Source: UBA4466 sp963925035 (lineage in GTDB: Bacteria > Bacteroidota > Bacteroidia > Flavobacteriales_D > Crocinitomicaceae). From it: 64,000 bases of DNA. Shown in pieces: positions 8,672-18,763 of this stretch. The notes below the pieces were generated by a model. That model was not told the origin of the DNA. It ran no database searches and saw only the letters and a list, made by a program, of their open reading frames with translations. Position 1 is the first letter of the stretch; every line of letters starts with the position of its first letter. A program made the position numbers and the translations under genes. The stretch spans positions 1 through 64,000 of the forward strand of contig CAWUSK010000010.1 of NCBI GenBank assembly GCA_963925035.1. The letters run 5' to 3'.

Positions 8672-10172
8672 CGTAGGACTTATCATATTAGATGGATGGG
8701 GAATCGGAGACAAATCTAAATCCGATACAATTTTTAACGCGCGCACTCCTTTTATGGATGTATTGATGCAAGCCTATCCAAATGCGACATTGGGGACGAG
8801 CGGTGAAGACGTTGGTTTGCCAAATGGCCAAATGGGAAATTCTGAAGTGGGACATCTAAACATTGGAGCTGGTCGCGTTGTTTACCAAGAATTGACACGT
8901 ATCAATAAATCCATTCGAGAAGGTGATTTTTATACCAATGCAACACTAAAAAGTGCGTTTAAAAAAGCAAAAGACAGCAATTCAAAGCTTCATTTTATTG
9001 GATTAGTTTCCAATGGAGGTGTGCACAGTTCGCAGGAACATTTGTATGCACTGAATAAAATGGCAATTGATTACAAGATCGAAAAAACCTTTATTCACGC
9101 TTTTACTGATGGACGCGATTGTGACCCGAAAAGTGGACTTCAATTTATCAAAGAATTGGAAGCTAATATTTCTGGAACCACTATCAAAATTGCTTCAATT
9201 GTAGGTCGTTATTTTGCAATGGATAGAGACAATCGTTGGGAACGAATTAAGATGGCCTACGATGTGATGGTGAACGGAATTGGAGAATCATTTTCTTCGG
9301 CAAGCGACGCTATTGAAGCATCCTATAACAATAGTATTACCGACGAATTTATTGAACCAGCGTTGATCGATGTAAATGGAACAATTGAAAATGAAGACGT
9401 CGTAATTTGCTTTAATTTTCGCACAGATCGACCAAGAGAAATATCCATAGCGTTGACACAAAAAGACTTTCACGAATACAGCATGCATCGTTTGGCTTTG
9501 CATTATTATTCGATGACAAGTTACGACAGTACGTTTGAAAATGTACACGTCATTTTTGAAAAGGATAACTTACAAAAAACGTTAGGCGAAGTGCTTTCTG
9601 ACAACAACAGAACGCAAGTGCGTATTGCTGAAACAGAGAAATATCCGCACGTTACTTTCTTTTTTAGCGGAGGAAGAGAAACACAATTTAACGGCGAATC
9701 ACGTTTGTTGATCAATTCACCAAAGGTTGCGACGTACGATTTACAACCTGAAATGAGCGCTTTTGAAGTGCGTGATGCAATAATCAGTGAGATTGAAACA
9801 AATACTCCAAATTTCATCTGTTTGAACTTTGCCAATCCAGACATGGTTGGACATACTGGAGTTTACTCTGCAATAGTAAAAGCTGTTGAGACGATTGATT
9901 CTTGCTTGCACGCTGTTGTTGAAGCAGGACAGAAAAAAGGGTATGAGTTTATCGTTATTGCAGATCACGGAAATGCTGATTTTGCAATAAATCCAGACGG
10001 AAGTCCAAATACTGCCCATTCATTGAATCCAGTTCCTGTAGTTTTAGTTTCAGAAGATAAAACGGTAAAATTAAACAGCGGAATTTTAGCCGATATCGCA
10101 CCAACAATTTTGGATCGGTTGAACATTCAACAACCGGCAGAAATGACAGGGAAGAGTTTGGTAAAAGATTAA
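8661..10172 (+). CDS. gpmI: 2,3-bisphosphoglycerate-independent phosphoglycerate mutase
   Basis: Interconverts 3- and 2-phosphoglycerate in glycolysis and gluconeogenesis using two metal ions. The 503-residue length fits the family (~510). The start at 8661 gives the standard beginning 'MANNVGLIILDGWG'; the frame extends 16 codons upstream but only inside the kinase gene. Asp11 and Ser61 ('GQMGNSEVGHLNIGAGR', the phosphoserine nucleophile) are in place, as are 'FTDGRDCDP', 'GRYFAMDRD', 'FNFRTDRPRE' and the C-terminal metal site 'IADHGNAD'. It overlaps the upstream kinase gene by 11 bases, suggesting translational coupling, and ends one base before the stop of the convergent rfaE2. Confidence 0.97.
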   Translation: MANNVGLIILDGWGIGDKSKSDTIFNARTPFMDVLMQAYPNATLGTSGEDVGLPNGQMGNSEVGHLNIGAGRVVYQELTRINKSIREGDFYTNATLKSAFKKAKDSNSKLHFIGLVSNGGVHSSQEHLYALNKMAIDYKIEKTFIHAFTDGRDCDPKSGLQFIKELEANISGTTIKIASIVGRYFAMDRDNRWERIKMAYDVMVNGIGESFSSASDAIEASYNNSITDEFIEPALIDVNGTIENEDVVICFNFRTDRPREISIALTQKDFHEYSMHRLALHYYSMTSYDSTFENVHVIFEKDNLQKTLGEVLSDNNRTQVRIAETEKYPHVTFFFSGGRETQFNGESRLLINSPKVATYDLQPEMSAFEVRDAIISEIETNTPNFICLNFANPDMVGHTGVYSAIVKAVETIDSCLHAVVEAGQKKGYEFIVIADHGNADFAINPDGSPNTAHSLNPVPVVLVSEDKTVKLNSGILADIAPTILDRLNIQQPAEMTGKSLVKD

Positions 10173-10173
10173 A

Positions 10174-10704
10174 CTATGCATTCATTTTCTCAATAATCGC
10201 AGTAGTTGAAAATCCTTCTACTAAAGGAATAGCGACAACTTTTCCACCTTTACTTTTTACTTCTTTAGAACCAACGATGTACTTTTTAGACGAAGCATCC
10301 GTTTCATCCGCATCATAATCAGCACCTTTTGCAAGTACTTCAGGTTCGAATGTTTTTATCAATTCAATCGGTGTTTCGTCATCGTAGATAACGACCATGT
10401 CAACATATCCTAAGGCTGCTAAGACAAGAGCCCTTGCGTCTTCTGAATTCACAGGACGGTTATCCCCTTTTCCTTGCTTTTTTACTGAAGCGTCAGAGTT
10501 TAATCCGACAACCAACTTTGTTCCGTACGAAGCTGTTCCGGCAAGATACGTAACATGTCCTTGGTGTAAAATATCAAAACATCCGTTCGTAAAAGTAACT
10601 TTGTTTGCTTTCAATTTCCACATTTTTACACGTCGATCAGCAGTTGCTAAATCAACAATCTTATGTTGCATGTGCTCAAGTCGAGTTCTTGAAGGATAAT
10701 TCAT
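10174..10704 (-). CDS. rfaE2: D-glycero-beta-D-manno-heptose 1-phosphate adenylyltransferase
   Basis: Transfers AMP to heptose 1-phosphate to make ADP-heptose, the donor for the inner core of lipopolysaccharide. The 176-residue protein corresponds to the C-terminal half of HldE; the kinase half is absent, as is normal for the split rfaE2 form. The cytidylyltransferase-like nucleotide-binding motif is clear ('TNGCFDILHQGH', with the HxGH signature), followed by 'VVGLNSDASVK' and 'VEGFSTTAII'. The gene overlaps the upstream membrane-protein gene by 4 bases (ATGA), so the two are co-translated. It ends one base from gpmI, without room for a terminator. Confidence 0.94.
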   Translation of the reverse strand: MNYPSRTRLEHMQHKIVDLATADRRVKMWKLKANKVTFTNGCFDILHQGHVTYLAGTASYGTKLVVGLNSDASVKKQGKGDNRPVNSEDARALVLAALGYVDMVVIYDDETPIELIKTFEPEVLAKGADYDADETDASSKKYIVGSKEVKSKGGKVVAIPLVEGFSTTAIIEKMNA

Positions 10705-11669
10705 AATTTTTCAAATTTTGGTTGACGTTGGATCAAAAATAGTGAAATTAACCCGAGCATGACCAACATTAATGTTTGTCCCACCCATGTAAATATTCCA
10801 AATCCAGCGAAGTCGATTCCGTAAATTAATAATACTGATGTCAACCAAGCTGGATAAGCTCCAATTCCTCCAGGTAATAACGAAATAGCTGCCGCACCGA
10901 CAACGAACATTCCGAATACGCATCCAACAGTTATGTTTTTCGTTTCTTCAAATGCGAAGGCCGCAATCCAAATTGCACCTACATAGCACACCCAAATAAA
11001 AACCGTATGAAATATATACGCCCATTTCTTTTTCATTGTCCAAATAGATTTCAATCCATCGTAAAACCCTATTAGTTTTTCATTGACAAATGATTTGATT
11101 TTTTTGTTCTTGAGGTAGAAGATCAACCCTATCGAGCCAAAAACAAACATTCCAATTAAGATATACCAAATTAAGTTACTTGAACCACCATCTGTTGATT
11201 GGGTAATTTTACTGAACTCTTCAGAATCTGTTTGCAGGTAACCAGAAATCAAAACAACAATTCCGAGCATGATTACATCCACTACTCGCTCAACGACAAT
11301 CGTCGCAAATCCCTTTTCAAATGGAACTTTTTCATACGTAGCCAAAAGCCCAGCGCGTGCAATTTCTCCTGAACGTGGGACGGTGAAATTGATGACATAT
11401 CCAGACATTACAGCGTGATATGCGTTGCTAAACTTGGGCTTATAACCCATTGTTTCCAATAAAAATAACCAACGGTAAGACCGACTAAGGTGCGAAAGAA
11501 AAGAGACGAATAAACTCAAAAACACCCAAAAGTAATTCGCAGTGTAAAATGCATTTTTTGTTTGGCCCAATTGTTTGCCAGTCAACCCTGAAAAAAAGTA
11601 TCCCGAAAGATAGACTCCAATTACAATTGGCAATCCGATTTTCAAACTTTTTAGTAGGGTTTTCTTCAA
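10701..11669 (-). CDS. YbhN/UPF0104-type flippase-like membrane protein
   Basis: A 322-residue integral membrane protein with seven or eight hydrophobic segments and the hallmarks of the lysylphosphatidylglycerol synthase membrane-domain family. These are 'SHLSRSYRWLFLLETMGY' near residues 60-77, 'NFTVPRSGEIARAGLL', 'ERVVDVIMLG', and a late 'LPGGIGAYPAWLT'. Members are thought to move lipid-linked molecules across the inner membrane, but the substrate of this branch is not known. It lies between panD (4 bases upstream) and rfaE2 (4-base overlap), so a link to envelope lipids or lipopolysaccharide is a reasonable inference. Confidence 0.85.
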   Translation of the reverse strand: MKKTLLKSLKIGLPIVIGVYLSGYFFSGLTGKQLGQTKNAFYTANYFWVFLSLFVSFLSHLSRSYRWLFLLETMGYKPKFSNAYHAVMSGYVINFTVPRSGEIARAGLLATYEKVPFEKGFATIVVERVVDVIMLGIVVLISGYLQTDSEEFSKITQSTDGGSSNLIWYILIGMFVFGSIGLIFYLKNKKIKSFVNEKLIGFYDGLKSIWTMKKKWAYIFHTVFIWVCYVGAIWIAAFAFEETKNITVGCVFGMFVVGAAAISLLPGGIGAYPAWLTSVLLIYGIDFAGFGIFTWVGQTLMLVMLGLISLFLIQRQPKFEKL

Positions 11670-11673
11670 CGAT

Positions 11674-12024
11674 TTAGTCGATTAAATTTGTTTCTTCATT
11701 TGGGAATACCAACGATGGCTTAAACGTTTTCGCTTCTTCGAAATCCATAAAACCGTAACCGATGATGATTATCTTATCACCAACAGCAACTCGACGAGCT
11801 GCAGGTCCATTTAAACAAATAGTCCCTGTTCCTCTATCACCTTTAATAGTATAAGTTTCAAATCGTTCGCCATTATTAATATTGACAATTTGAACACGCT
11901 CTCCTTCGATTAAATTAGAGGCCTCCATCAAATCTTCATCGATAGTGACACTTCCAATATAGTTAAGGTCGGCCTGAGTAACAGAAACCCTATGTATTTT
12001 TGATTTTACAACTTGTATTAACAT
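11674..12024 (-). CDS. panD: Aspartate 1-decarboxylase
   Basis: Makes beta-alanine from aspartate for pantothenate and coenzyme A. The 116-residue protein has the self-processing site at the canonical position, Gly24-Ser25 in 'NYIGSVTID', where cleavage gives the pyruvoyl cofactor. Lys9 and Tyr22, used in catalysis and processing, are present, and 'GDRGTGTICLNGPAARR' and 'GDKIIIIGYG' match the family. It lies 54 bases downstream of panC with its own -7 box in between. It starts the run panD, flippase-like gene, rfaE2. Confidence 0.97.
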   Translation of the reverse strand: MLIQVVKSKIHRVSVTQADLNYIGSVTIDEDLMEASNLIEGERVQIVNINNGERFETYTIKGDRGTGTICLNGPAARRVAVGDKIIIIGYGFMDFEEAKTFKPSLVFPNEETNLID

Positions 12025-12044
12025 CTTCTTGTTTGATTGCTGTG

Positions 12045-12052
12045 CAAATTTA
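12045..12052 (-). promoter_or_regulatory. -7 promoter box of panD
   Basis: On the minus strand the bases read TAAATTTG, an exact TAnnTTTG match, 20 bases before the panD ATG. A TTG is found about 16 bases upstream (CAA at 12069-12071 on the plus strand), slightly closer than the usual 19-20. Confidence 0.6.
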
Positions 12053-12078
12053 GATTTTTTTTGACAAACAATCCGTAT

Positions 12079-12921
12079 TTAAACTAACTCCATATTGTCA
12101 ATTAATCGAACTTCCCCGCAAAACGCTGCAATGCACATTCGAGAACCCGCTTTCCAGTGGTCAATGGATTGTAAAGTTTGAGCATCAACAATTTCTAAAT
12201 ACTCAAGTTTCAACTCTCCACGGTTAAAGTATTCGATTGAACTAGTTTTTAAATCGTTGGGAGAAACCTTGTCCTTATTTTCTTTTGCGAAAAGCAATGT
12301 TTTGACCATTATCAGTGCCTGCTCCTTTTGAATTTCACTTAATCGTTGATTGCGACTACTTTTTGCCAATCCATTCGTTTCGCGAATAGTTGTACATGGA
12401 ATAATTTGAACTGGCAATTTCAACTCTTCAACCATTCTTTGAATTACAGCCAGTTGTTGAAAGTCTTTTTCTCCGAAAAAAGCATGTTTCGGTTGAACAA
12501 TTTCAAAAAAACGATGAACTACGTTCATTACTCCATTAAAATGTCCCGGTCTAAATTTACCTTCCATTACATTCTCAAAAGCGCCTAAATCAATACTAAT
12601 TTCTTTAAAATTAGAAGGATACATTTCAACCACTGTTGGTGCGAAAACAAGCACGTCTCCAACTGATTCAAGCAGTTTTAGGTCGTTTTCTAATGTACGA
12701 GGATACTTTTCTAAATCCTCTTTGGAGTTGAATTGTGTAGGATTAACAAAGATACTTACAATAACTTGTTCGGTGATTTCCAATGCCTTCCTTACTAGGT
12801 CGAGATGTCCTTCATGTAACGCACCCATAGTAGGGACGAAAGCCCAATTTGCTGGATTCCCTGAACTATTTAATTTGCTTTGCAATGATTCAACCGTTGT
12901 AAATACAGTTCCATCCTTCAT
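12079..12921 (-). CDS. panC: Pantothenate synthetase
   Basis: Joins pantoate and beta-alanine with ATP to give pantothenate. The 280-residue length is typical. The ATP site is seen in 'FVPTMGALHEGHLDLV' (HxGH near residue 35) and the KMSK-like 'GLAKSSRNQRLSE'. 'IFVNPTQFN' and 'FFGEKDFQQLAVIQRMV' are family signatures. The frame is open 43 codons further upstream, but that part has no resemblance to the family and crosses a promoter and the divergent gene; the start at 12921 is also just downstream of a -7 box. The preceding enzyme gene panB is not in the window. Confidence 0.96.
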   Translation of the reverse strand: MKDGTVFTTVESLQSKLNSSGNPANWAFVPTMGALHEGHLDLVRKALEITEQVIVSIFVNPTQFNSKEDLEKYPRTLENDLKLLESVGDVLVFAPTVVEMYPSNFKEISIDLGAFENVMEGKFRPGHFNGVMNVVHRFFEIVQPKHAFFGEKDFQQLAVIQRMVEELKLPVQIIPCTTIRETNGLAKSSRNQRLSEIQKEQALIMVKTLLFAKENKDKVSPNDLKTSSIEYFNRGELKLEYLEIVDAQTLQSIDHWKAGSRMCIAAFCGEVRLIDNMELV

Positions 12922-12942
12922 TTTAACACGTATTGAGAAAGA

Positions 12943-12950
12943 CAAAACTA
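12943..12950 (-). promoter_or_regulatory. -7 promoter box of panC
   Basis: The minus strand reads TAGTTTTG (TAnnTTTG), 21 bases before the panC ATG. It sits 10 bases from the -33 box of the divergent starch-synthase-like gene, so the two promoters are nearly back to back. Confidence 0.6.
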
Positions 12951-12960
12951 TTTGTTTTTG

Positions 12961-12991
12961 TTGAAGTTCCGCTTTTTTTTCTATATTTTTG
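12961..12991 (+). promoter_or_regulatory. Complete Bacteroidota promoter (TTG, 20 bp, TATTTTTG)
   Basis: TTG at 12961-12963 and TATTTTTG at 12984-12991 match the -33 and -7 consensus of the Bacteroidota primary sigma factor with a 20-bp spacer. Transcription would start near 12998, about 20 bases before the ATG at 13018. Confidence 0.75.
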
Positions 12992-13017
12992 TATTCGATT
13001 TTACCAATTAAAATTTC

Positions 13018-13839
13018 ATGGAGAAAAAGAAAATACTTTTTATCTCGCAAGAGATATCGCCATTTTTACCCAAATCAGAGGTTGGATTAACGGCGAGAAG
13101 TTTGTCGCAGGGGGTTCAAGAAGGAGGGAAAGAAATTCGTGCGTTTATGCCGCGATTCGGTGTAATAAACGAACGAAGACATCAACTACATGAAGTTATT
13201 CGTTTATCGGGCATGAATTTGATCATTGACGATACAGATCATCCACTAATCATTAAAGTTGCTTCTATTTCTGCTGCGCGTATGCAAGTTTATTTCATCG
13301 ACAACGATGAGTACTTCAAACGTAAGAGCACTTTAGTCGATTTAGACGGGAAAGAGCATGATGACAACGATGAACGTTCTATGTTCTTTTGTCGCGGTGT
13401 TCTGGAAACAGTAAAAAAATTAGGTTGGCAACCAGATGTTATCCACTGTAATGGTTGGATGACTTCGTTGATGCCACTATACATCAAAAAATTGTACAAA
13501 AACGATCCACACTTCGCAGAAACAAAAGTTGTATACAACATGTACAATGATGGCTTTAACAATAATTGGGACCCAAGGTTAGCTGAAAAACTTAAGTTTG
13601 ACGGATTCGAAGAAGATGTAACAAATGATTTTGCTGACACTTCTTTTGAAAATATTTCTCGAATCGCAGCAAAATATGTCGACGGTTTAAGCGTTAGTAG
13701 TAGTGAAATGGACCCAAAATTGAAAGCAATATTTGACGAAGCACAGTGTGAAAAGTTAGATTATGTTGCTGAAGAGCATCAAGTGAAAGAAGTTTTGGCA
13801 TTTTTGGATAAAGTAATTGAAGCAGAAGTCCTTATATAG
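13018..13839 (+). CDS. Short glycogen/starch synthase-like protein (N-terminal domain only)
   Basis: At 273 residues this matches only the N-terminal Rossmann domain of GT5 glycogen synthases (full enzymes are ~480): 'ILFISQEISPF' at the start, 'VGLTARSLSQGVQEGG', 'AFMPRFG', 'VYFIDNDEYF' and 'DVIHCNGWMT'. The ADP-glucose-binding K-x-G-G of full enzymes reads Lys19-Ser-Glu-Val-Gly, and the C-terminal sugar-nucleotide domain is absent. Glucan synthesis therefore seems unlikely from sequence alone. From general knowledge, stand-alone proteins of this size next to panC and a DUF4270 gene occur widely in Bacteroidota, so it is a conserved family and not a recent truncation. Its role is unknown. 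The next gene starts after one base. Confidence 0.82.
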   Translation: MEKKKILFISQEISPFLPKSEVGLTARSLSQGVQEGGKEIRAFMPRFGVINERRHQLHEVIRLSGMNLIIDDTDHPLIIKVASISAARMQVYFIDNDEYFKRKSTLVDLDGKEHDDNDERSMFFCRGVLETVKKLGWQPDVIHCNGWMTSLMPLYIKKLYKNDPHFAETKVVYNMYNDGFNNNWDPRLAEKLKFDGFEEDVTNDFADTSFENISRIAAKYVDGLSVSSSEMDPKLKAIFDEAQCEKLDYVAEEHQVKEVLAFLDKVIEAEVLI

Positions 13840-13840
13840 A

Positions 13841-15154
13841 ATGAAGAATAAAACCCCATTTATGTGGCGGAAAGGCATTGTCCTTTCCGCTACTTTTTTA
13901 ATATGCTTGTCCTTTGTTTTTTCTTGTAAAAAGAAAGAAAGTCCGATTGGACAAAATAATATTGATCAGGAGCAACTCTTGCTATCCGCTGGTGTCGATA
14001 CCTTTTCTTTAAAAACATACAACTATTTTGATGATACAGTAATTACAGACAATGCAGCTTTTGGACTATTAGGTTCATGCGTCGATCCTGTTTTCGGGAA
14101 ATACAACGCTGAAATTTACACGCAGTTTAGATTACAAGGATTCAATCCGGATTTCGGAAACATCAATACTATTGTAGTCGATTCTTTTGTCTTGGCATTA
14201 GAATACATTGGTTATTACGGAAAAAAAGGATATCAAAATTTTGAAGTATATGAACTTGGGGAAAGTTTACATATCGACTCTACTTACTATTCTTTTACAA
14301 CTAAAGCGCACCTTAACAATGTAAACCTTGTTGCTCCAGGGAAAGGAACTAAGTATTTGGACCCAGATAAAATCACTGTAATTGACAACGATACGATTGA
14401 TACTCAATTGCGTTTACAATTGAGCACTTCGAGAGCAAAAAGTATGCTTTTAGATGCAATGTCTGGTGGGACGAATTTTGCTTCAAATGATAACTTCCTA
14501 ACTTACTTCAAAGGACTACATATCAAAACGAACAATCTTCAATCTTCCGGAGAAGGAGGAGTATTTTACTTTAACCTTAATGATCCTGCATCTAAGTTGA
14601 CGATTTATTACAGACAAGGTGGAGAAAAGAAGACATTCAACTTCTTAATCAATTCAAATTGTGCAGATTTCAACCACGTGGATATTGACAATTCAATGAC
14701 ACGTGTAGAAACAGTAAACAACGACACCATTTCTGGTCAAACTCAATTTTACGCTCAAGCTTTTGGAAGTAGAGCTGTGATTGAAATTCCAGGACTGTCT
14801 AGCATTCCTTCAACAGCAATAATTCACAAGGCAGTATTAGAACTTCCAGTTGCTTATCAAGATGGAAATGTTTATTCACCAGGATATGACATTTCTGCAG
14901 CGACACGCCTAAACGACGGAACAACAAATTTGTATAGCGTAAACGTGAATGGTGTATTTGATACTTATCAAAAGTCATTTAAAATTGATTTAAGGGCGTA
15001 TGTTCAGTCAATCGTAACTAAATCTGTTCCAAATACTGGACTTATAGTTGCACCATTGTTATACAATACAACTTCAGACCGTATTATTTTCAACGGTCCG
15101 AATACGTCAAATAAAAACAAGCCTAAGATTAGTATTTTATACACTGAATTCTAA
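13841..15154 (+). CDS. DUF4270 family lipoprotein
   Basis: A 437-residue exported lipoprotein. The start at 13841 (ATG, one base after the previous stop) gives a signal peptide with lipidation Cys29 in 'FVFSCKKKES'; the in-frame TTG 24 bases upstream lies inside the previous gene. The body is mostly beta ('VDSFVLALEYIGYYG', 'YEVYELGESL'-like segments) and ends with 'SDRIIFNGPNTSNKNKPKI', a typical DUF4270 end. Its function is not known. Its place between the starch-synthase-like gene and glmS is common in the phylum (general knowledge), suggesting an envelope role. Confidence 0.88.
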   Translation: MKNKTPFMWRKGIVLSATFLICLSFVFSCKKKESPIGQNNIDQEQLLLSAGVDTFSLKTYNYFDDTVITDNAAFGLLGSCVDPVFGKYNAEIYTQFRLQGFNPDFGNINTIVVDSFVLALEYIGYYGKKGYQNFEVYELGESLHIDSTYYSFTTKAHLNNVNLVAPGKGTKYLDPDKITVIDNDTIDTQLRLQLSTSRAKSMLLDAMSGGTNFASNDNFLTYFKGLHIKTNNLQSSGEGGVFYFNLNDPASKLTIYYRQGGEKKTFNFLINSNCADFNHVDIDNSMTRVETVNNDTISGQTQFYAQAFGSRAVIEIPGLSSIPSTAIIHKAVLELPVAYQDGNVYSPGYDISAATRLNDGTTNLYSVNVNGVFDTYQKSFKIDLRAYVQSIVTKSVPNTGLIVAPLLYNTTSDRIIFNGPNTSNKNKPKISILYTEF

Positions 15155-15166
15155 AAATTTTCATTT

Positions 15167-17010
<1,844 letters not shown>

Positions 17011-17011
<1 letters not shown>

Positions 17012-17361
17012 TGGACGTTTCACTTTCAAATAAGCACAAAGACTTTTTTGAAAATGTGTTTGATATTGTTCGATTGATTCCAAAAGGAAGAGTTACCTCG
17101 TACGGTGCAATCGCAAAATACCTTGGTACTCCAAAATCCAGTCGAATGGTTGGTTGGGCAATGAATGCCTCACATAAACATTCAGATGTCCCTGCTCACC
17201 GAGTTGTAAATAGAAATGGATTATTGACTGGTAAACATCACTTTCCAAACGAGAACGAAATGGAAACTCGTTTGTCTGACGAAAACATCAGTGTGAAAGA
17301 TGATAAAATTATTGGGTTCAAAAATGTGTTCTGGGATCCAACCGCTGAATTAGAATTTTAA
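17011..17361 (+). CDS. Alkyltransferase-like (ATL/MGMT family) DNA-binding protein
   Basis: A 116-residue protein matching the DNA-binding domain of O6-alkylguanine-DNA alkyltransferases: 'IPKGRVTSYGAIA' with Tyr31, the arginine-finger helix 'SSRMVGWAM' with Arg45, and the active-site segment. That segment reads Pro61-Ala62-His63-Arg64 where alkyltransferases have Pro-Cys-His-Arg, so the acceptor cysteine is missing. It should bind O6-alkylguanine and flip it out without repairing it, as ATL proteins do to recruit nucleotide excision repair (family knowledge). Its ATG shares one base with the glmS stop (TAATG). It overlaps the convergent small lipoprotein gene by 4 bases at the ends. Confidence 0.9.
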
Positions 17362-17609
17362 TTTGAGTGCACTTCTTTTAAAAAAAGCTGCTCGTTACCA
17401 GATACTTTGGCAAGCAATTTGATTTTTTTGTGAATTTCTTTGACCTCAAAACTATGTGAATCTCCAAAAATCATCAAGTCGTGTGACTCCAATCCGATCA
17501 ATCTTTCTTTCAAGGACTTTGCTTCTATGATACATTCCTCATATTCTGAAGTGCAAGAAGCTAAATACAGGCTAAATAGAAATAGCTGTATTAATAGTTT
17601 TGGATTCAT
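17358..17609 (-). CDS. Small hypothetical lipoprotein
   Basis: An 83-residue protein with a short hydrophobic signal and a lipobox, 'SLYLASC' (Cys19). The mature part of ~64 residues is charged and probably helical ('ECIIEAKSLKERLIGLES', 'KEIHKKIKLLAK'). I do not recognise the family. It is convergent with the ATL gene, and the two stops overlap by 4 bases. The signal and lipobox make it likely to be real despite its size. Confidence 0.65.
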   Translation of the reverse strand: MNPKLLIQLFLFSLYLASCTSEYEECIIEAKSLKERLIGLESHDLMIFGDSHSFEVKEIHKKIKLLAKVSGNEQLFLKEVHSN

Positions 17610-17718
17610 GTTACAAATTTATGAGGATTTTTAGAGCTCTACAAAAAATTTGATAAACGCTTGCCAGTAAATTTTCATTGAATAGTGTAATTGCTTCATT
17701 AATCGATATTGAATGACA

Positions 17719-17747
17719 TTGTTGAATCATTAAAGATCTTATCTTCG
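17719..17747 (+). promoter_or_regulatory. Probable promoter of the SDR gene
   Basis: TTG at 17719-17721 and TATCTTCG at 17740-17747 resemble the -33/-7 pair (one deviation in the -7 box) with an 18-bp spacer. The -7 box is only 4 bases from the ATG at 17752, so the transcript would be leaderless or nearly so. Confidence 0.45.
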
Positions 17748-17751
17748 CAGT

Positions 17752-18762
17752 ATGATTTATGTAACGGGCGGAACTGGATTACTCGGCAGTCATCTATTAA
17801 TAGAATTGACCAATGAGAAAAATAATATTCGCGCCATTTACCGTTCAGAAGAAAAATTGAATCAAACCAAACGACTTTTTCAGTATTATTTCCCCGAAGA
17901 ATGGGACGTAAAATTCGCTCAGATTGAATGGTTAAAAGGAGATATTCTAGATGTTCCTTTTCTTCTTGAATCAATGGAAGGTTGCGATTATGTCTATCAT
18001 TGTGCAGCTTTAGTCTCTTTCCATAAGAACGATTTCAATCATATGATAAAAATCAACCGCGAAGGAACTGCAAATGTTGTAAACGCGTGTTTAGCGCTGG
18101 AAGTCAAAAAACTATGTTACGTTAGCTCTACTGCAGCTGTCGGCGCTTCGTTAAACTCGGCAACTGAATTAACGACTGAAAAAACAAAGTGGAAAAATAC
18201 ACCGACAAAAAGTGGATACAGTATTTCAAAATACAATGCAGAACGTGAAGTTTGGCGGGGAATTGAGGAAGGGTTAAACGCTGTGATGGTAAACCCTTGT
18301 GTGATTTTAGGCGCAGGAAACTGGAATGATAGTTCCTTAACCATCTTTCGAACCTTGGAAAACGGATTGAAATTTTATCCGCCAGGAAAAAATGCTACTG
18401 TTGACGCGCGCGATGTTTCAAACATCATGATTGCATTAATGAAAAGTGATATTCACTCTGAGCGCTTTCTATGTATTGGTTCAAATCAAACGTTTTATAC
18501 ATTGATGAGTGAAATTTCCAAGCAGTTAAATGTCAAAGCGCCATCCATAAAAACAGGCCGTTTCATTGTTGAAGTTGCACGAAAATTTAGTTGGTTTTTC
18601 TCCCTTTTTAGCTCAAAAAAGCCATCAATTACAAAAGAAACTGTACAAAGTTTGTTTGGAGAAATCGCTTACAGTAACGCAAAAATTAAGGCAGCAATTG
18701 GGTTTGAATTTACTTCGTTAGAAGATACGATAGACAACGCGTTACAAGGAAGGATTAAATAA
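17752..18762 (+). CDS. NAD-dependent epimerase/dehydratase (extended SDR)
   Basis: A 336-residue extended short-chain dehydrogenase. The Rossmann motif 'VTGGTGLLGSHLL' starts at residue 4, 'CAALVSFHKNDF' is the NAD-adjacent strand, and the catalytic Ser-Tyr-Lys set is visible as 'VSSTAAVG' and 'GYSISKYNAE' (YxxxK). 'MVNPCVILGAGNW' is the substrate-side strand of the dihydroflavonol-reductase/sugar-epimerase branch. The substrate cannot be told from sequence. It is monocistronic; its stop is one base from the end of the decayed gene on the other strand. Confidence 0.88.
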   Translation: MIYVTGGTGLLGSHLLIELTNEKNNIRAIYRSEEKLNQTKRLFQYYFPEEWDVKFAQIEWLKGDILDVPFLLESMEGCDYVYHCAALVSFHKNDFNHMIKINREGTANVVNACLALEVKKLCYVSSTAAVGASLNSATELTTEKTKWKNTPTKSGYSISKYNAEREVWRGIEEGLNAVMVNPCVILGAGNWNDSSLTIFRTLENGLKFYPPGKNATVDARDVSNIMIALMKSDIHSERFLCIGSNQTFYTLMSEISKQLNVKAPSIKTGRFIVEVARKFSWFFSLFSSKKPSITKETVQSLFGEIAYSNAKIKAAIGFEFTSLEDTIDNALQGRIK

Positions 18763-18763
18763 A

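Noticed and set aside
12922..13050. Longer PanC with 43 extra N-terminal residues
   Set aside because: The extension crosses the divergent promoters and the start of the neighbouring gene and does not resemble the family.
13018..13839. Full glycogen synthase broken by a frameshift
   Set aside because: No sequence of the second glycosyltransferase domain follows in any frame; the DUF4270 gene starts after one base, and proteins of this length are common in the phylum.
13817..13840. TTG start for the DUF4270 lipoprotein inside the previous gene
   Set aside because: The ATG at 13841 gives a normal lipoprotein signal; the longer version places extra polar residues before it.
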